This document shows positions 14,280 to 22,707 of a DNA stretch of 29,319 nt, piece by piece. This stretch comes from Planctomycetota bacterium. GTDB taxonomy: Bacteria > Planctomycetota > Phycisphaerae > Phycisphaerales > UBA1924. Location: NCBI GenBank assembly GCA_023434205.1, contig JAEYTB010000222.1, forward strand, positions 1 through 29,319. Direction: 5' to 3'. Position numbers and translations under genes: made by a program. The notes beneath the pieces were generated by a model, which saw nothing but the letters and a program-made list of their open reading frames with translations, did not search any database and was not told the DNA's origin. The first letter of the stretch is position 1. Each line of letters opens with the position of its first letter.

Positions 14280-15398
14280 TTACTTCTTGGCGGCCTTGTA
14301 CTTCTTGAGGGCTTCTTCCATGTCGGCTCGGAACATGTCTTCCTCGGACTTGGTGATGGCGCTCAGGGCCTTGGTCTGGAAGTCGATGGCCTTGTCGATG
14401 TTGCCCTTCTCGAAGTGGGCGCGGGCGAGGGTGTCGAGGATGGCGGCGTTCTTGCCGTTGCTGACCTGGTTGGCACGCTCGGCGACGGAGAGGGCGTAGT
14501 CGTAGTCACGCTTGGCGATGCCGTCTTCGTCGAGGATCATCCAGGCGATCTGGTTGAGGGCCTGGGCGTCGTCCTTGCCCTTGCCGTCGGTGATCTGGCG
14601 GGCGTAGCCGTAGGCGGCGTCGGGGCCCTTGACGTCCATGAGCAGCTTGAACTTGGTGCTCGCGACGGGGAGGGCCATGGTGGGGTCGAACTCGACGAGC
14701 TCGTCGATGGCCTTGATGGCGTCCTCCTTGCGGTCTTCCTGGAGGGCGAGGCCGATGCGGTTGGAGATCTGGCGGCCCTTGGCCTCCTTCTCCTGCTGCT
14801 TGGCGGCGCGCTCGGCGGCCTTGGCGGGGTCGTAGGTGCCGGCGACGACGGCGGCGAGGTCCTCGTCCATGCGGGCGGGGTGGCCGATCCAGACGATCTT
14901 GCTGTCCTTGACGATGAACGCGGCGGGGATGCCGCGGAGGCCGGCGGCCTTCATCCAGGTGTCGGCCATGGTGCCGTGGTCGCCGCCGAAGGCGACGGTG
15001 TAGTCCATCTTCTCGCCCATGTCCTTGACGAAGGCCTCGACGCGGGAGAGGTAGGTCTGGCCTTCCTCCGGGGGCACGTTGTCCTCCCAGATGCTGACGC
15101 CGACGAACTGGACCTTGTCCTTGTACTGCTTCTGGAGCTCGGTGAGGTGAGGGATGTTGCGGATGCAGGGGCCGCACCAGGTGGCCCAGAACTCGACGAC
15201 GTAGACCTTGCCGGGGGTGTAGGACTCGACCGCGGAGCCCTTGACCCACTTGACGACCTCGATCTTGGGGGCGGCGTCGCCGATCTTGAGCTTGGGGCCC
15301 TCGGCGGCCTTGGGTGCGGGTTTGTCCTGCGCCATGAGGGTGGGGACGGCCCCGGTCATCGCGAGGACCAGTGTCAGGGTGAGTGCGCCGAACTTCAT
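14280..15398 (-). CDS. TlpA-like thioredoxin-fold protein with TPR-like C-terminus
   Basis: ATG at 15398 follows AGGAG. The 372-residue protein has a signal peptide (MKFGALTLTLVLAMTGAVPTLMAQ) and is therefore periplasmic or exported. Residues 38 to about 190 form a TlpA/ResA-type thioredoxin domain: KIGDAAPKIEVVKW, VVEFWATWCGPC with the redox pair at 74-78, GLRGIPAAFIVKDSKIVWIGHP with the cis-Pro. Residues about 210-370 are alpha-helical repeats resembling TPRs (ALNQIAWMILDEDG, AAILDTLARAHFEKGNIDKAIDFQTKAL). It may reduce disulfides of exported proteins; the Cys-rich modules in this window are conceivable clients, but that is speculation. It is a single-gene unit ending in a strong terminator. 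Confidence 0.9.
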   Translation of the reverse strand: MKFGALTLTLVLAMTGAVPTLMAQDKPAPKAAEGPKLKIGDAAPKIEVVKWVKGSAVESYTPGKVYVVEFWATWCGPCIRNIPHLTELQKQYKDKVQFVGVSIWEDNVPPEEGQTYLSRVEAFVKDMGEKMDYTVAFGGDHGTMADTWMKAAGLRGIPAAFIVKDSKIVWIGHPARMDEDLAAVVAGTYDPAKAAERAAKQQEKEAKGRQISNRIGLALQEDRKEDAIKAIDELVEFDPTMALPVASTKFKLLMDVKGPDAAYGYARQITDGKGKDDAQALNQIAWMILDEDGIAKRDYDYALSVAERANQVSNGKNAAILDTLARAHFEKGNIDKAIDFQTKALSAITKSEEDMFRADMEEALKKYKAAKK

Positions 15399-15569
15399 TC
15401 CGAGCTCCTGTGGGTGGGGTCAGGCTTCGGCCGCCACACGCGGTCCCGGACGGTCTTGCCGTCGCCTGTGCCCGCATCGGGGCGGGACTCCATTGTTACA
15501 TCAGACTCCCCAGGGCGGGAGGAGTTTCTTTCATCCCCCTGGATAGGGGTGGTCCCGGGGCTGTGCCCG

Positions 15570-16802
15570 GTGAATCATTTGAGCGTGAAGCCGCGGCTTT
15601 TGGCGACCAGCATCGGCCTGAGCCTGGCCCTGCATGCGGGCGGGCTGGTGTCGCTCGCCCACCTGGGGACGCGGGCGGTGTCGGTGGCGGCGGAGTCACA
15701 ACTGACGATATCGCAAGGGTTTGAGCTGGTTCGCCCGGCGATGGCGGCGGCCCCGCCCACGCCGGTGGTGGAGCCTGTGGCGCCTGAGCCCATGACGCCC
15801 GAGCCGGAACCGGAACCCGAGCCTGAGCCGCCCCCGCCGGAGGAGGAGAGGGTGCGGCTGGGGGTGGAGGAGGCGACGGAGGAGCGGCCGGTGTGGAAGG
15901 GTTCGGCCACGCCGACGGAGAACCTCGCACCGAAGTCGGATGTTGATCAGGCGGCGCTGGCGATCTCGCCGCGGACGGGGGGGCCGCAGTCGGGGCAGGC
16001 GTCGCCGGCGGGATCGGCGGTGCAGTCGGCCCCGCGGGTGGATGAGGCGGCGGACCGCGCGCAGCCTGAGGGTGAGCCCGGCGAGGCGGCGCAGGAGCAG
16101 GCGCCCCAGCCGTTGCCTCAGCAGCCGGAAGCGCCGCAGCCCGAGCCGCTCCAGGAGCGCGAGCAGCAGCCAGAGCCCAGGCAGGTGGAGCCTGTGCGTC
16201 TGGAGGGGGCGGAGCTTGTGGAGGCGTTGTCGGAGCTTGTGCTGCCCGCGCCGCAGCCTGAGCCGCTGCAGTTGGAGGAGCAGCAGCCGCGGGCGCAGCA
16301 GGTGCTGCCGCCGCAGCCCGAGCCTGTGCAGCCGCTGCCCGAGCGGCCGGAGGCTGTGACGACGGTGGAGCCGCGGCCGGTGGTCCCGCCGGCGGGTGTG
16401 GAAGGGGTGAACAGCGCGGATGCGCCGGATGCGGATCGGGGGAAGAAGGCGGAGGAGGAGTCGCCCGCGGCGGCGATCGTGGGCTCGCTGGTGTACAAGC
16501 CGGGCGAGCCGCTGGCGGGGAAGGGGCTGCGCGTGTTCACGGTGCGGCCGCGGTATGGGTATGCGACACTGGCGACGGCGTCGCCGCGGAACACGGTGGT
16601 GCTGGTGACGTTCGGGCGCGATGGGCGTGTGCTGCGCGCGGCGTTCAAGGACAAGGGGACGGGGTATGAGGAGGTTGACAAGCCGCTGATCGAGGCGGTG
16701 TACCGTTGGACAGCGCGGGGCGAGGCGCTGGGGAAGATTCCGGCGGACCAGCCCCGCGCGGGGGTGACGTTTGAGGTACGGTTCCTGATGGAACGGATGT
16801 GA
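15570..16802 (+). CDS. TonB-like energy transducer protein
   Basis: From GTG 15570 the product is 410 residues. The start is uncertain because no good ribosome site is present; TTG 15579 and GTG 15585 are alternatives. The frame is open much further upstream, but that part lies over the TlpA gene and reads as its antisense. Residues about 10-32 form the membrane anchor (LLATSIGLSLALHAGGLVSL). Then comes a very long Pro/Glu/Gln-rich arm (EPEPEPEPEPPPPEEE and many PEPLQ-type units), as used to span the periplasm. The last 85 residues resemble a TonB C-terminal domain: VFTVRPRYGYATLA, NTVVLVTFGRDGRVLRAAF, YEEVDKPLIEAVYRWTARGE, GVTFEVRFLMERM. No exbB/exbD genes are in the window. The downstream gene starts inside this stop codon, so the two are probably coupled. 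Confidence 0.75.
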   Translation: MNHLSVKPRLLATSIGLSLALHAGGLVSLAHLGTRAVSVAAESQLTISQGFELVRPAMAAAPPTPVVEPVAPEPMTPEPEPEPEPEPPPPEEERVRLGVEEATEERPVWKGSATPTENLAPKSDVDQAALAISPRTGGPQSGQASPAGSAVQSAPRVDEAADRAQPEGEPGEAAQEQAPQPLPQQPEAPQPEPLQEREQQPEPRQVEPVRLEGAELVEALSELVLPAPQPEPLQLEEQQPRAQQVLPPQPEPVQPLPERPEAVTTVEPRPVVPPAGVEGVNSADAPDADRGKKAEEESPAAAIVGSLVYKPGEPLAGKGLRVFTVRPRYGYATLATASPRNTVVLVTFGRDGRVLRAAFKDKGTGYEEVDKPLIEAVYRWTARGEALGKIPADQPRAGVTFEVRFLMERM

Positions 16803-17461
16803 TGCGAGCGACGATGGTACTTGCGGCTGTGGTGTTGACGGCGTCTGCGGGGGCGCAGCCGGAGAACGTCAACGTGGGCGGGCAGTTGTGGAAGCCTGTG
16901 GAGCCGACGGTGTCGGACCTCGGGCCGCTGAATACCAGCCAGCGGGTGATGCCGCTGGATATGCGGGCGACGTCGAGCTTCGACAAGCTGTACAAGCTGG
17001 ATGTGAGGCCGCGGTTCTTTGGGGACCGTGCGCAGAGCGAGTACTACATGCGGCGGAACGGGGCGGTGTCGGCGGTGTTCCCGCGGTCGAGCTACCGGGT
17101 GCTGGAGGAGGGGGTTCTGGCGGAGGTGCCCGCGGGGACGGTGTTCTCGCTGGGCGGGGACCTGGGCAGGCTGCTGAATGTGCCGCCGGCGGCTCCGCGG
17201 CGGAACATCTTTTCGGCGCAGCCGGTGAACCCGCGGCAGGACCCTTCGCAGCCGAACCCCAATCGACCGGACTACCGCGTTCCGCAGGGGCCGCCGGCGC
17301 CGCCTGCACCGCCGGCGAGGGCGGACCGGCCGCGGCGGAACGCGGCGGAGCTGGTGTACCCCGAGCCGAGCGAGCCGTTGGCGCGGTCGATCTGGACGGA
17401 TGAGGGGTTCCGGCGGGAGCGGGTGGGCGCGCTGCTGGACGAGGCGCTGGCGGGGAAGTGA
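16802..17461 (+). CDS. Unknown secreted protein coupled to the TonB-like gene
   Basis: The ATG at 16802 overlaps the stop of the TonB-like gene (TGATG); a GTG one codon earlier (16799) is also possible. The 219-residue protein has a signal peptide (MRATMVLAAVVLTASAGAQ). The body has no domain I recognise. It contains LWKPVEPTVSDLGPLNTSQR, FDKLYKLDVRPRFFGDRAQSEYYMRRNG and VPAGTVFSLGG, then an Arg/Pro/Ala-rich stretch (PPAPPAPPARADRPRR) and an acidic/Arg C-terminus. Overlap with the TonB-like gene suggests that the two proteins work in the same envelope process. It converges on floA with a 1-base gap. Confidence 0.7.
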   Translation: MRATMVLAAVVLTASAGAQPENVNVGGQLWKPVEPTVSDLGPLNTSQRVMPLDMRATSSFDKLYKLDVRPRFFGDRAQSEYYMRRNGAVSAVFPRSSYRVLEEGVLAEVPAGTVFSLGGDLGRLLNVPPAAPRRNIFSAQPVNPRQDPSQPNPNRPDYRVPQGPPAPPAPPARADRPRRNAAELVYPEPSEPLARSIWTDEGFRRERVGALLDEALAGK

Positions 17462-17462
17462 A

Positions 17463-18503
17463 TCAGGTGCTGGGGCGGGTGCTGCCGTCGCCGGCGATGC
17501 TGCCGCGCATCGAGGTGTCGGCTTGGAGGTTCTGGAGCTTGTAGTAGTCCATGACACCGAGGCGGCCGCTGCGGAAGGCGTCGGAGATGGCCTTGGGGAT
17601 TTCGGCTTCGGCGAGGACGACGAGGGCCTTGTTCTCCTCGATGCGGGCCTTGTTTTCCTGCTCGAGGGCGAGGGCGAGGGCGCGGCGCTTTTCGGCCTCG
17701 GCCTGGAATCGCTTCTTGTCGGCCTCGGCCTGGGCGGCCTGGAGCTGGGCGCCGATGTTGTCGCCGACGTCGACGTCGGCGATGTCGATGGAGAGGATCT
17801 CGAAGGCGGTGCCGGCGTCGAGGCCGGTGCTCATGACCTTCTTGGAGATGTCGTCGGGGTTCTCGAGCACGGCCTTGTGGTCGTTGGCGGAGCCGATGGT
17901 GGAGACGATGCCCTGGCCGACGCGGGCGATGATGGTTTCTTCGGTGGCGCCGCCGACGAGACGTGCGATGTTTGTGCGGACGGTGACGCGGGCCTTGACC
18001 TTGAGCTGGATGCCGTCCTTGGCGACGGCGTCGATGGTGGGGCGGGGGCCGTTAGAGGCGGGGCAGTCGATGACCTTGGGGTTGACGGAGGTGTGGACGG
18101 CCTCGAGGATGTCGCGGCCGGCGAGGTCGATGGCGGTGGCGACGTTCCAGGGGAGCTCGATGCGGGCGCCGCGGGCGGCGATCATGGCGGAGATGACGTT
18201 GGAGACTCGGCCGCCGGCGAGGTAGTGGGTTTCGATGAGGTTGGTGGGGATGTCCATGCCGGCCTTGACGGCGCGGATACGGTTGATGACGACGGTGCGG
18301 ATGTCGACCTTCCGCAGCTTCATGCCGATCATGTCCCACATGCCCACGCGGGCGTTGCTCGTCAGGGCCTGGATGTACAGGCTGATGAACTGGAGCAGGA
18401 AGATGATGACGATGAAGACGACAAGGCCGACGATGCCGAAGACGATCCAGAGGGCGACGTCGGAGGTCTTGGCCTGTGCGAGCACGGTGAGGCTGGGGAG
18501 CAT
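17463..18503 (-). CDS. floA: Flotillin-like protein FloA
   Basis: The product is 346 residues from ATG 18503 with GAGGAA 8 bases upstream. One hydrophobic hairpin (VALWIVFGIVGLVVFIVIIFLLQFISLYI) near the N-terminus leads to a conserved SPFH/PHB domain (VRTNIARLVGGATEETIIARVGQGIVSTIGSA, LDAGTAFEILSIDIADVDVGDNIGAQLQ). Then come a coiled-coil rich in Ala/Glu/Lys (AQAEADKKRFQAEAEKRRALALALEQENKARIEENKA) and the typical ending FRSGRLGVMDYYKLQNLQADTSMR. This is the FloA family (former YqfA/UPF0365), which organises functional membrane microdomains. In many bacteria an nfeD gene is next to it; none is here. A TATACT -10-like element lies upstream. Confidence 0.95.
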   Translation of the reverse strand: MLPSLTVLAQAKTSDVALWIVFGIVGLVVFIVIIFLLQFISLYIQALTSNARVGMWDMIGMKLRKVDIRTVVINRIRAVKAGMDIPTNLIETHYLAGGRVSNVISAMIAARGARIELPWNVATAIDLAGRDILEAVHTSVNPKVIDCPASNGPRPTIDAVAKDGIQLKVKARVTVRTNIARLVGGATEETIIARVGQGIVSTIGSANDHKAVLENPDDISKKVMSTGLDAGTAFEILSIDIADVDVGDNIGAQLQAAQAEADKKRFQAEAEKRRALALALEQENKARIEENKALVVLAEAEIPKAISDAFRSGRLGVMDYYKLQNLQADTSMRGSIAGDGSTRPST

Positions 18504-18528
18504 GCGTTAGTTCCTCGCTGAGGGGGGC

Positions 18529-18534
18529 AGTATA
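18529..18534 (-). promoter_or_regulatory. Possible -10 element for floA
   Basis: Read on the minus strand the bases are TATACT, 25 bases before the floA ATG. The usual -35 position has no good match, so only the -10 can be supported. Confidence 0.35.
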
Positions 18535-18581
18535 GCGGGCAGGGGCGGCGTGCCGTGGCGGTGCGCGGCGCGTGGCGGCTC

Positions 18582-18618
18582 AAAAAAAAGGCGGCCGGCG
18601 CTGGTGCGCCGGCTCGCC
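18582..18618 (-). terminator. Rho-independent terminator of the DUF11 lipoprotein gene
   Basis: A GC-rich stem, GGCGGCCGGCGC (18590-18601) against GCGCCGGCTCGCC (18606-18618) with one bulged base, closes a TGGT loop. On the minus strand it is followed by eight T residues (18589-18582). It lies about 40 bases after the stop at 18656. Confidence 0.85.
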
Positions 18619-18655
18619 AGGGACTTGAGGGAGAATGTTGAGACCGCGGGACGGC

Positions 18656-20230
18656 TTACTTGTAGAAGTTCGTCGTCTCGGTCTTCACCAGGGCGCGGGT
18701 GATTTCGGCGCTGCTGGCCTCACCCTTGAACTGGACCTGGCCTTCCTTGGTGGCCTTGACGACGACCTTGAAGGTCGCGCGGGCCTTGGGGGCGAGGGTC
18801 GCGATGGGGGCGAAGGTGATGGTGTTGCCGTCCACCTGGCCCTGGGTGGGGCCGGACTGGGAGACGTACTGCATCGAGCCGCCCTCCATCGTGCAGACCA
18901 GCCTGACGTTGGTCAGCGGGGCGGAACCCTGATTGGTGACGGTGAGCGTGTAGGTGGTGTTCTCGCCGATCTGGACGGGGTCCGGATCGTCGTTGCCGTC
19001 CAGCAGCAGGGCGGGGATGCCGACGACGGCGGTCTCGCAGGTGCTGGTGACGGCCGGGGCGCAGACGCCCTGGGCGGAGCTGGCCATACGGATGTTGGTG
19101 GCCTCGGTGGCGCGGAAGATCGCGGCGACGGTCTTCGCCTGGCCCGCGGGCAGGGAGCCGACGTTCCAGGTCAGGCGGCCGCCGGCGGCGGAGCCGCCGT
19201 CGCTGGCGCGGACGAGCTGCACACCGGCGGGCAGCGGGACGCTGACGGTGGTGTTGTTGGAGGGGCCGTTGCCGGTGTTCTTGACCGTGAACTCGAAGGT
19301 GGCATCGCGGCCGATGAAGACGCGGTCCGAGCCCTTGCAGGTGAGCGTGAGCATGGGCTGGCGGACGACCGTGGAAGCTGCGGCGGCCTTGGCGGTGAGG
19401 CCGCCGGAGGCGGCGGCGCTGGCGGGGCTCTCAAAGGTGCCGGTCTTGGCGGCCTTGGCGTTGACGGTGAGCACGCGCGACTCGCCGGCCTTGAGGGTTC
19501 CGGCGTCGAGGTTGACGGTGTTGCGGCCGTCGACCGTGAGGCCTTCGGCGAGCGTGTCGGTGACGCGGACGTTCTCGGCCAGGCCGGTGCCGGAGTTCTT
19601 GACCTCGTAGCGGATCACGATGGTGTCGCAGACCAGGGCCTCGGGGGTCGCGACCTTGGTGAGGGCGAGCGCGGGCTCGACCACCTGCGTGACAGCGCAG
19701 AGCGAGTTGTTGTAGGAGACGGTGACGCAGTTGCCGGCCTGGCCGGGCTTGTCGGACTTGGCGGTCACGCGGACGACCTGCGTCTGCCTGGCGCGGAGGT
19801 CGCCGATGAACCACTGGGCGCGGCCGCCTTCGCCCTTGGTGGGGGCGGGCGAGGCGCTCTGCATGGCGGTGTTCTGGGTGTCGGTGGAGGCCAGGAGCAC
19901 GTTCTGGAGCGTGCCGTCGGTGAGGTTGGTGACGTGGATGTCGTAGGAGTAGGGCTGGCCGGCGCGCACCTGGAGCGGGAGCACCTCATGCACCAGCAGC
20001 GCGCTGCTGCCGATGTCGCCTGTTGGGAAGGCGAGCTCCGTCACGCCGTAGCCGTTGGGCACGTCGGGGTGGTAGCGCCCGGGGTAGGTGCGCTTGGCGG
20101 CGGGGGCCTCCGTCGCCGCGGGCTGCGTCTGGGCGGGCTCGCTGCGACGCTGCTGGCTTGCGTTGCATCCTGCGAGGAGGATCGCGGCGGTCAGCGACGC
20201 CGCGGTGACGAGACGATGGATCGAGAGCAT
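18656..20230 (-). CDS. DUF11/OmcB-like repeat lipoprotein
   Basis: ATG at 20230 was chosen because AAGGAA precedes it and a lipoprotein signal follows (lipobox LLAG-Cys22); the frame is open further upstream without either sign. The product is 524 residues. After a Gln/Pro/Ala-rich spacer there are several Ig-like DUF11-type repeats with the cues YSYDIHVTNLTDGTLQNV, IVIRYEVKNSGTGLAENVRVTDTL, ATFEFTVKNTGNGPSNNTTVSVPLP and TTYTLTVTNQGSAPLTNVRLVC. This is the repeat type of Chlamydia OmcB, the cysteine-rich outer envelope protein of a related phylum. Cys residues recur near repeat starts (SLCAV, LVCDT, LTCKG, QGVCAP, STCET, RLVCT). A structural role in the cell envelope is likely. It ends in a strong terminator. 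Confidence 0.85.
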   Translation of the reverse strand: MLSIHRLVTAASLTAAILLAGCNASQQRRSEPAQTQPAATEAPAAKRTYPGRYHPDVPNGYGVTELAFPTGDIGSSALLVHEVLPLQVRAGQPYSYDIHVTNLTDGTLQNVLLASTDTQNTAMQSASPAPTKGEGGRAQWFIGDLRARQTQVVRVTAKSDKPGQAGNCVTVSYNNSLCAVTQVVEPALALTKVATPEALVCDTIVIRYEVKNSGTGLAENVRVTDTLAEGLTVDGRNTVNLDAGTLKAGESRVLTVNAKAAKTGTFESPASAAASGGLTAKAAAASTVVRQPMLTLTCKGSDRVFIGRDATFEFTVKNTGNGPSNNTTVSVPLPAGVQLVRASDGGSAAGGRLTWNVGSLPAGQAKTVAAIFRATEATNIRMASSAQGVCAPAVTSTCETAVVGIPALLLDGNDDPDPVQIGENTTYTLTVTNQGSAPLTNVRLVCTMEGGSMQYVSQSGPTQGQVDGNTITFAPIATLAPKARATFKVVVKATKEGQVQFKGEASSAEITRALVKTETTNFYK

Positions 20231-20457
20231 GAGAATTCCTTTACAGAAAGGGTCGGCCGAGGTCCTGTTCCTCCGGTTCGACCACAGCACGAGAGTGCGA
20301 GCGACGAGCCCACGGAGAACGACGAGCACGTAGAATGTCGAAGTACTTACCCCAGAGCGCCGCGACGGGCGCCAATGGACTTTAGTGCCACAGGGCGGAA
20401 CGTCAAGAAAGAAGATGCAAGCGGGCTGCCTGAGGGGGGCTGGGAGGAGGGCCGGAG

Positions 20458-20991
20458 GTGCGGGTTGTCGTCTTCGCGGCTGTTCTGTTCATTCTGCTGC
20501 TCTCGGGGTGTGCACGCGCAAGAGTTGCCCATCTTCCCGAGGGGCGCGAAGGTTGGGAGGCGATCGACCGCGCGTATGTGTCTGCGGTGCAAGGTGCTTA
20601 TGAGTGCTCTAGCGAACAGTGGCAGAACGGGTGGTTCGGTAATATCAGGGTGAACTACTTTCCCGGTGCGGTGGGACTTTGTTACCAGTGGCAGGACCTT
20701 GTGTTCCGCGCGGTCGCGCCTGAAACGTGCGCTTCACTCTGGGTTCTGCGCGGGATTCAGGTCAATCGCGGGAACGCCAATGAGCATCATGCGGTGGTGG
20801 TCTATGGCGTGGAGCTCGCGCCCAGGACGGTGAGCGACCTCCCCCCTGACCAGGCGTGGGTGCTGGACCCGTGGCTGCGCGGTGCCGCGGATGTGTACGT
20901 GCTCGGAAACTGGCTGCGAGCGCGCCCGGGTAAAGGGGCCGACGCAGAGTTCGAGGCGCTGCCGCATCCGGACGGTCGCAACGTTCGGTGA
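20458..20991 (+). CDS. Small lipoprotein with possible Cys-His-Asp transglutaminase-like core
   Basis: The start is a GTG at 20458 with a GGAGG-type site upstream. The 177-residue protein has a lipobox (LLLSG-Cys18). I do not recognise a named family. The core shows GLCYQWQD (Cys75), NEHHAVVVY (His110/His111) and WVLDPWL (Asp137) in that order and roughly at the spacing of transglutaminase/papain-like folds, where Cys starts a helix, His is in a strand before a hydrophobic run, and Asp precedes Pro-Trp. The match is only at pattern level. It is divergent from the DUF11 lipoprotein gene across a 227-base gap in which I see no further gene. Confidence 0.7.
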   Translation: MRVVVFAAVLFILLLSGCARARVAHLPEGREGWEAIDRAYVSAVQGAYECSSEQWQNGWFGNIRVNYFPGAVGLCYQWQDLVFRAVAPETCASLWVLRGIQVNRGNANEHHAVVVYGVELAPRTVSDLPPDQAWVLDPWLRGAADVYVLGNWLRARPGKGADAEFEALPHPDGRNVR

Positions 20992-21052
20992 GGTTGCGGC
21001 GTGCATCCGTGGGGCGGGTACACCGAGATGAGGACATCTCGGCGGCACGGGT

Positions 21053-22654
21053 TCACATTTTGCGGTCGAGGAGGCGGTAGGAGACGGCTTCGGAGACGTG
21101 GTGGACGCCGAGGGTTTCGGCGCCCTCGAGGTCGGCGATGGTGCGGGCGATGCGGCGGACCTTGTCGTAGGCGCGGGCGGAGAGGCCGAGCTCGGTGAGG
21201 GCCTGGCCGAGCATGTCGTGGGCGAGGGGCTCGAGCGGGGCGAGGGTGTCGAGCTGCTTGCCGCTGAGGCGGGCGTTGGGGGTGGCGATGCCCTGGCGCG
21301 CGGTCTGGGCGGCGCGGGCCTTTTCGACCTGGGCGCGCATCTGGGCGGTGGTGGTGCCGCCCTTGGGTGCGGAGCGGCTGCTGAGTTCTTTCCAAGGGAC
21401 GGCGGGGGCTTCGACGTGGATGTCGATGCGGTCGAGCAGGGGGCCGCTGAGGCGGGCCATGTAGCGCTCCATCTCGCGCTTGCCCGCCTCGCCGGGCGAG
21501 AGGTCGCCCTTGGGCGTCGGGTTCATCGCGGCGATGAGCATGAAGTTGGCGGGGAAGCGCACGGCGGAGTGTGAACGCGCGATGGTGACGACGTGGTCTT
21601 CCATGGGCTGGCGCAAACCTTCGAGCACATCGCGGGGGAACTCGGCGAGCTCGTCGAGGAAGAGGACGCCGCGGTGGGAGAGGGAGATCTCGCCCGGGCG
21701 CGGGACGACGCCGCCGCCGACGATAGCGGCGCTGCTGGCGGTGTGGTGGGGCGAGCGCACGGGGCGGGTGGAGATGAGGCCGGTGCCGGGGGGGAGCTGG
21801 CCCGCGGCGGAGTAGATGCGGGTGATCTCGATGGCTTCTTCGGGGGTGAGGGGCGGGAGGACGCCGGGGAGGGCTTTGGCCATCATGGTCTTGCCGCTGC
21901 CGGGGGGGCCGAGCATGAGGAGGTTGTGCCCTCCCGCGGCGGCGATGACGATTGCACGCTTGACGGCTTCCTGGCCGCGGACTTCGGAGAAGTCGATGGG
22001 CGCGGCGGCGCTGGTGAGGAGAGAGAGGATGTCGGGCGCGGGGGTGGGCGTGGGCTCGAGGTCGCCGTTGAGGAGGCCGACGACCTCGGTGAGGGTGTGC
22101 ACGCCGTGGACTTCGACGCCGGGGACCACGGCGGCCTCGGCGGCGTTGGGTGCGGGGAGGATGACGCCGGTGGCGCCCTTGGTCTTGGCGAGGGCGGCGA
22201 GTGCGATGGCGCCCTTGACGGGGCGGAGTCGGCCGTCGAGGGCGAGCTCACCGGCGAAGAGGTACTTGCGGAAGTCGAGTCCCTCGGGCTCGAGGGTCGT
22301 GGCGGGACCTTTGAGGGTTTGGCGGGGGACGGGTGCGACGCCGCGGGGGCGGATGATGCCCTGCGCGACCATCATGCCCACGGCGATGGGGAGGTCGTAG
22401 ACGGGGCCCTCTTTGCGGACATCGGCGGGGGCGAGGTTGATGAGGGTCTTGCCCTGCGGGTAGCGGTAGCCGGAGTTGTTGAGGGCCGCGCGGACGCGCT
22501 CGTGGGACTCCTTGACGCCGGCGTCGGGGAGGCCGACGGTGATGAAGGTCGCGTGGCCGTCCTCGTTGACCTCGAGCTCGTTGCAGTTGACCTCGACCTC
22601 GCAGGGGAGGGCGTCGATGCCTTGGAGGAGGTAGGACTGGATGCGGGAGAGCAT
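21053..22654 (-). CDS. comM: ComM/YifB-family Mg-chelatase-like AAA+ ATPase
   Basis: The product is 533 residues, normal length for the family. Residues 1-170 form the Lon-protease-like/ChlI N-terminal part (VGLPDAGVKESHERVRAALNNSGY, LINLAPADVRKEGPVYDLPIAVGM, FAGELALDGRLRPVKGA). The AAA+ core has Walker A GPPGSGKT (249-256) and Walker B LFLDE (331-335), with RSPHHTASSAAIVGGG between them. The C-terminal region has LSGPLLDRIDIHVE and GLSARAYDKVRRIARTIADLEG. In typical members the Walker B region is followed by NPCPCG and further Cys residues; here the same place reads NPTPKGD (378-384) with no cysteine. ComM acts as a branch-migration helicase in natural transformation of some bacteria; in most others the role is not known. 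Confidence 0.93.
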   Translation of the reverse strand: MLSRIQSYLLQGIDALPCEVEVNCNELEVNEDGHATFITVGLPDAGVKESHERVRAALNNSGYRYPQGKTLINLAPADVRKEGPVYDLPIAVGMMVAQGIIRPRGVAPVPRQTLKGPATTLEPEGLDFRKYLFAGELALDGRLRPVKGAIALAALAKTKGATGVILPAPNAAEAAVVPGVEVHGVHTLTEVVGLLNGDLEPTPTPAPDILSLLTSAAAPIDFSEVRGQEAVKRAIVIAAAGGHNLLMLGPPGSGKTMMAKALPGVLPPLTPEEAIEITRIYSAAGQLPPGTGLISTRPVRSPHHTASSAAIVGGGVVPRPGEISLSHRGVLFLDELAEFPRDVLEGLRQPMEDHVVTIARSHSAVRFPANFMLIAAMNPTPKGDLSPGEAGKREMERYMARLSGPLLDRIDIHVEAPAVPWKELSSRSAPKGGTTTAQMRAQVEKARAAQTARQGIATPNARLSGKQLDTLAPLEPLAHDMLGQALTELGLSARAYDKVRRIARTIADLEGAETLGVHHVSEAVSYRLLDRKM

Positions 22655-22707
22655 GGTCGCAGAGGATAACAGATGCCGAGTACCATGCTGGGGGCGGAGG
22701 TAGGTGG

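Noticed and set aside
14265..15569. Upstream extension of the TonB-like frame
   Set aside because: This part reads as Gly/Val/Asp-rich antisense of the TlpA-like gene, which has its own ribosome site, signal peptide and WCGPC motif.
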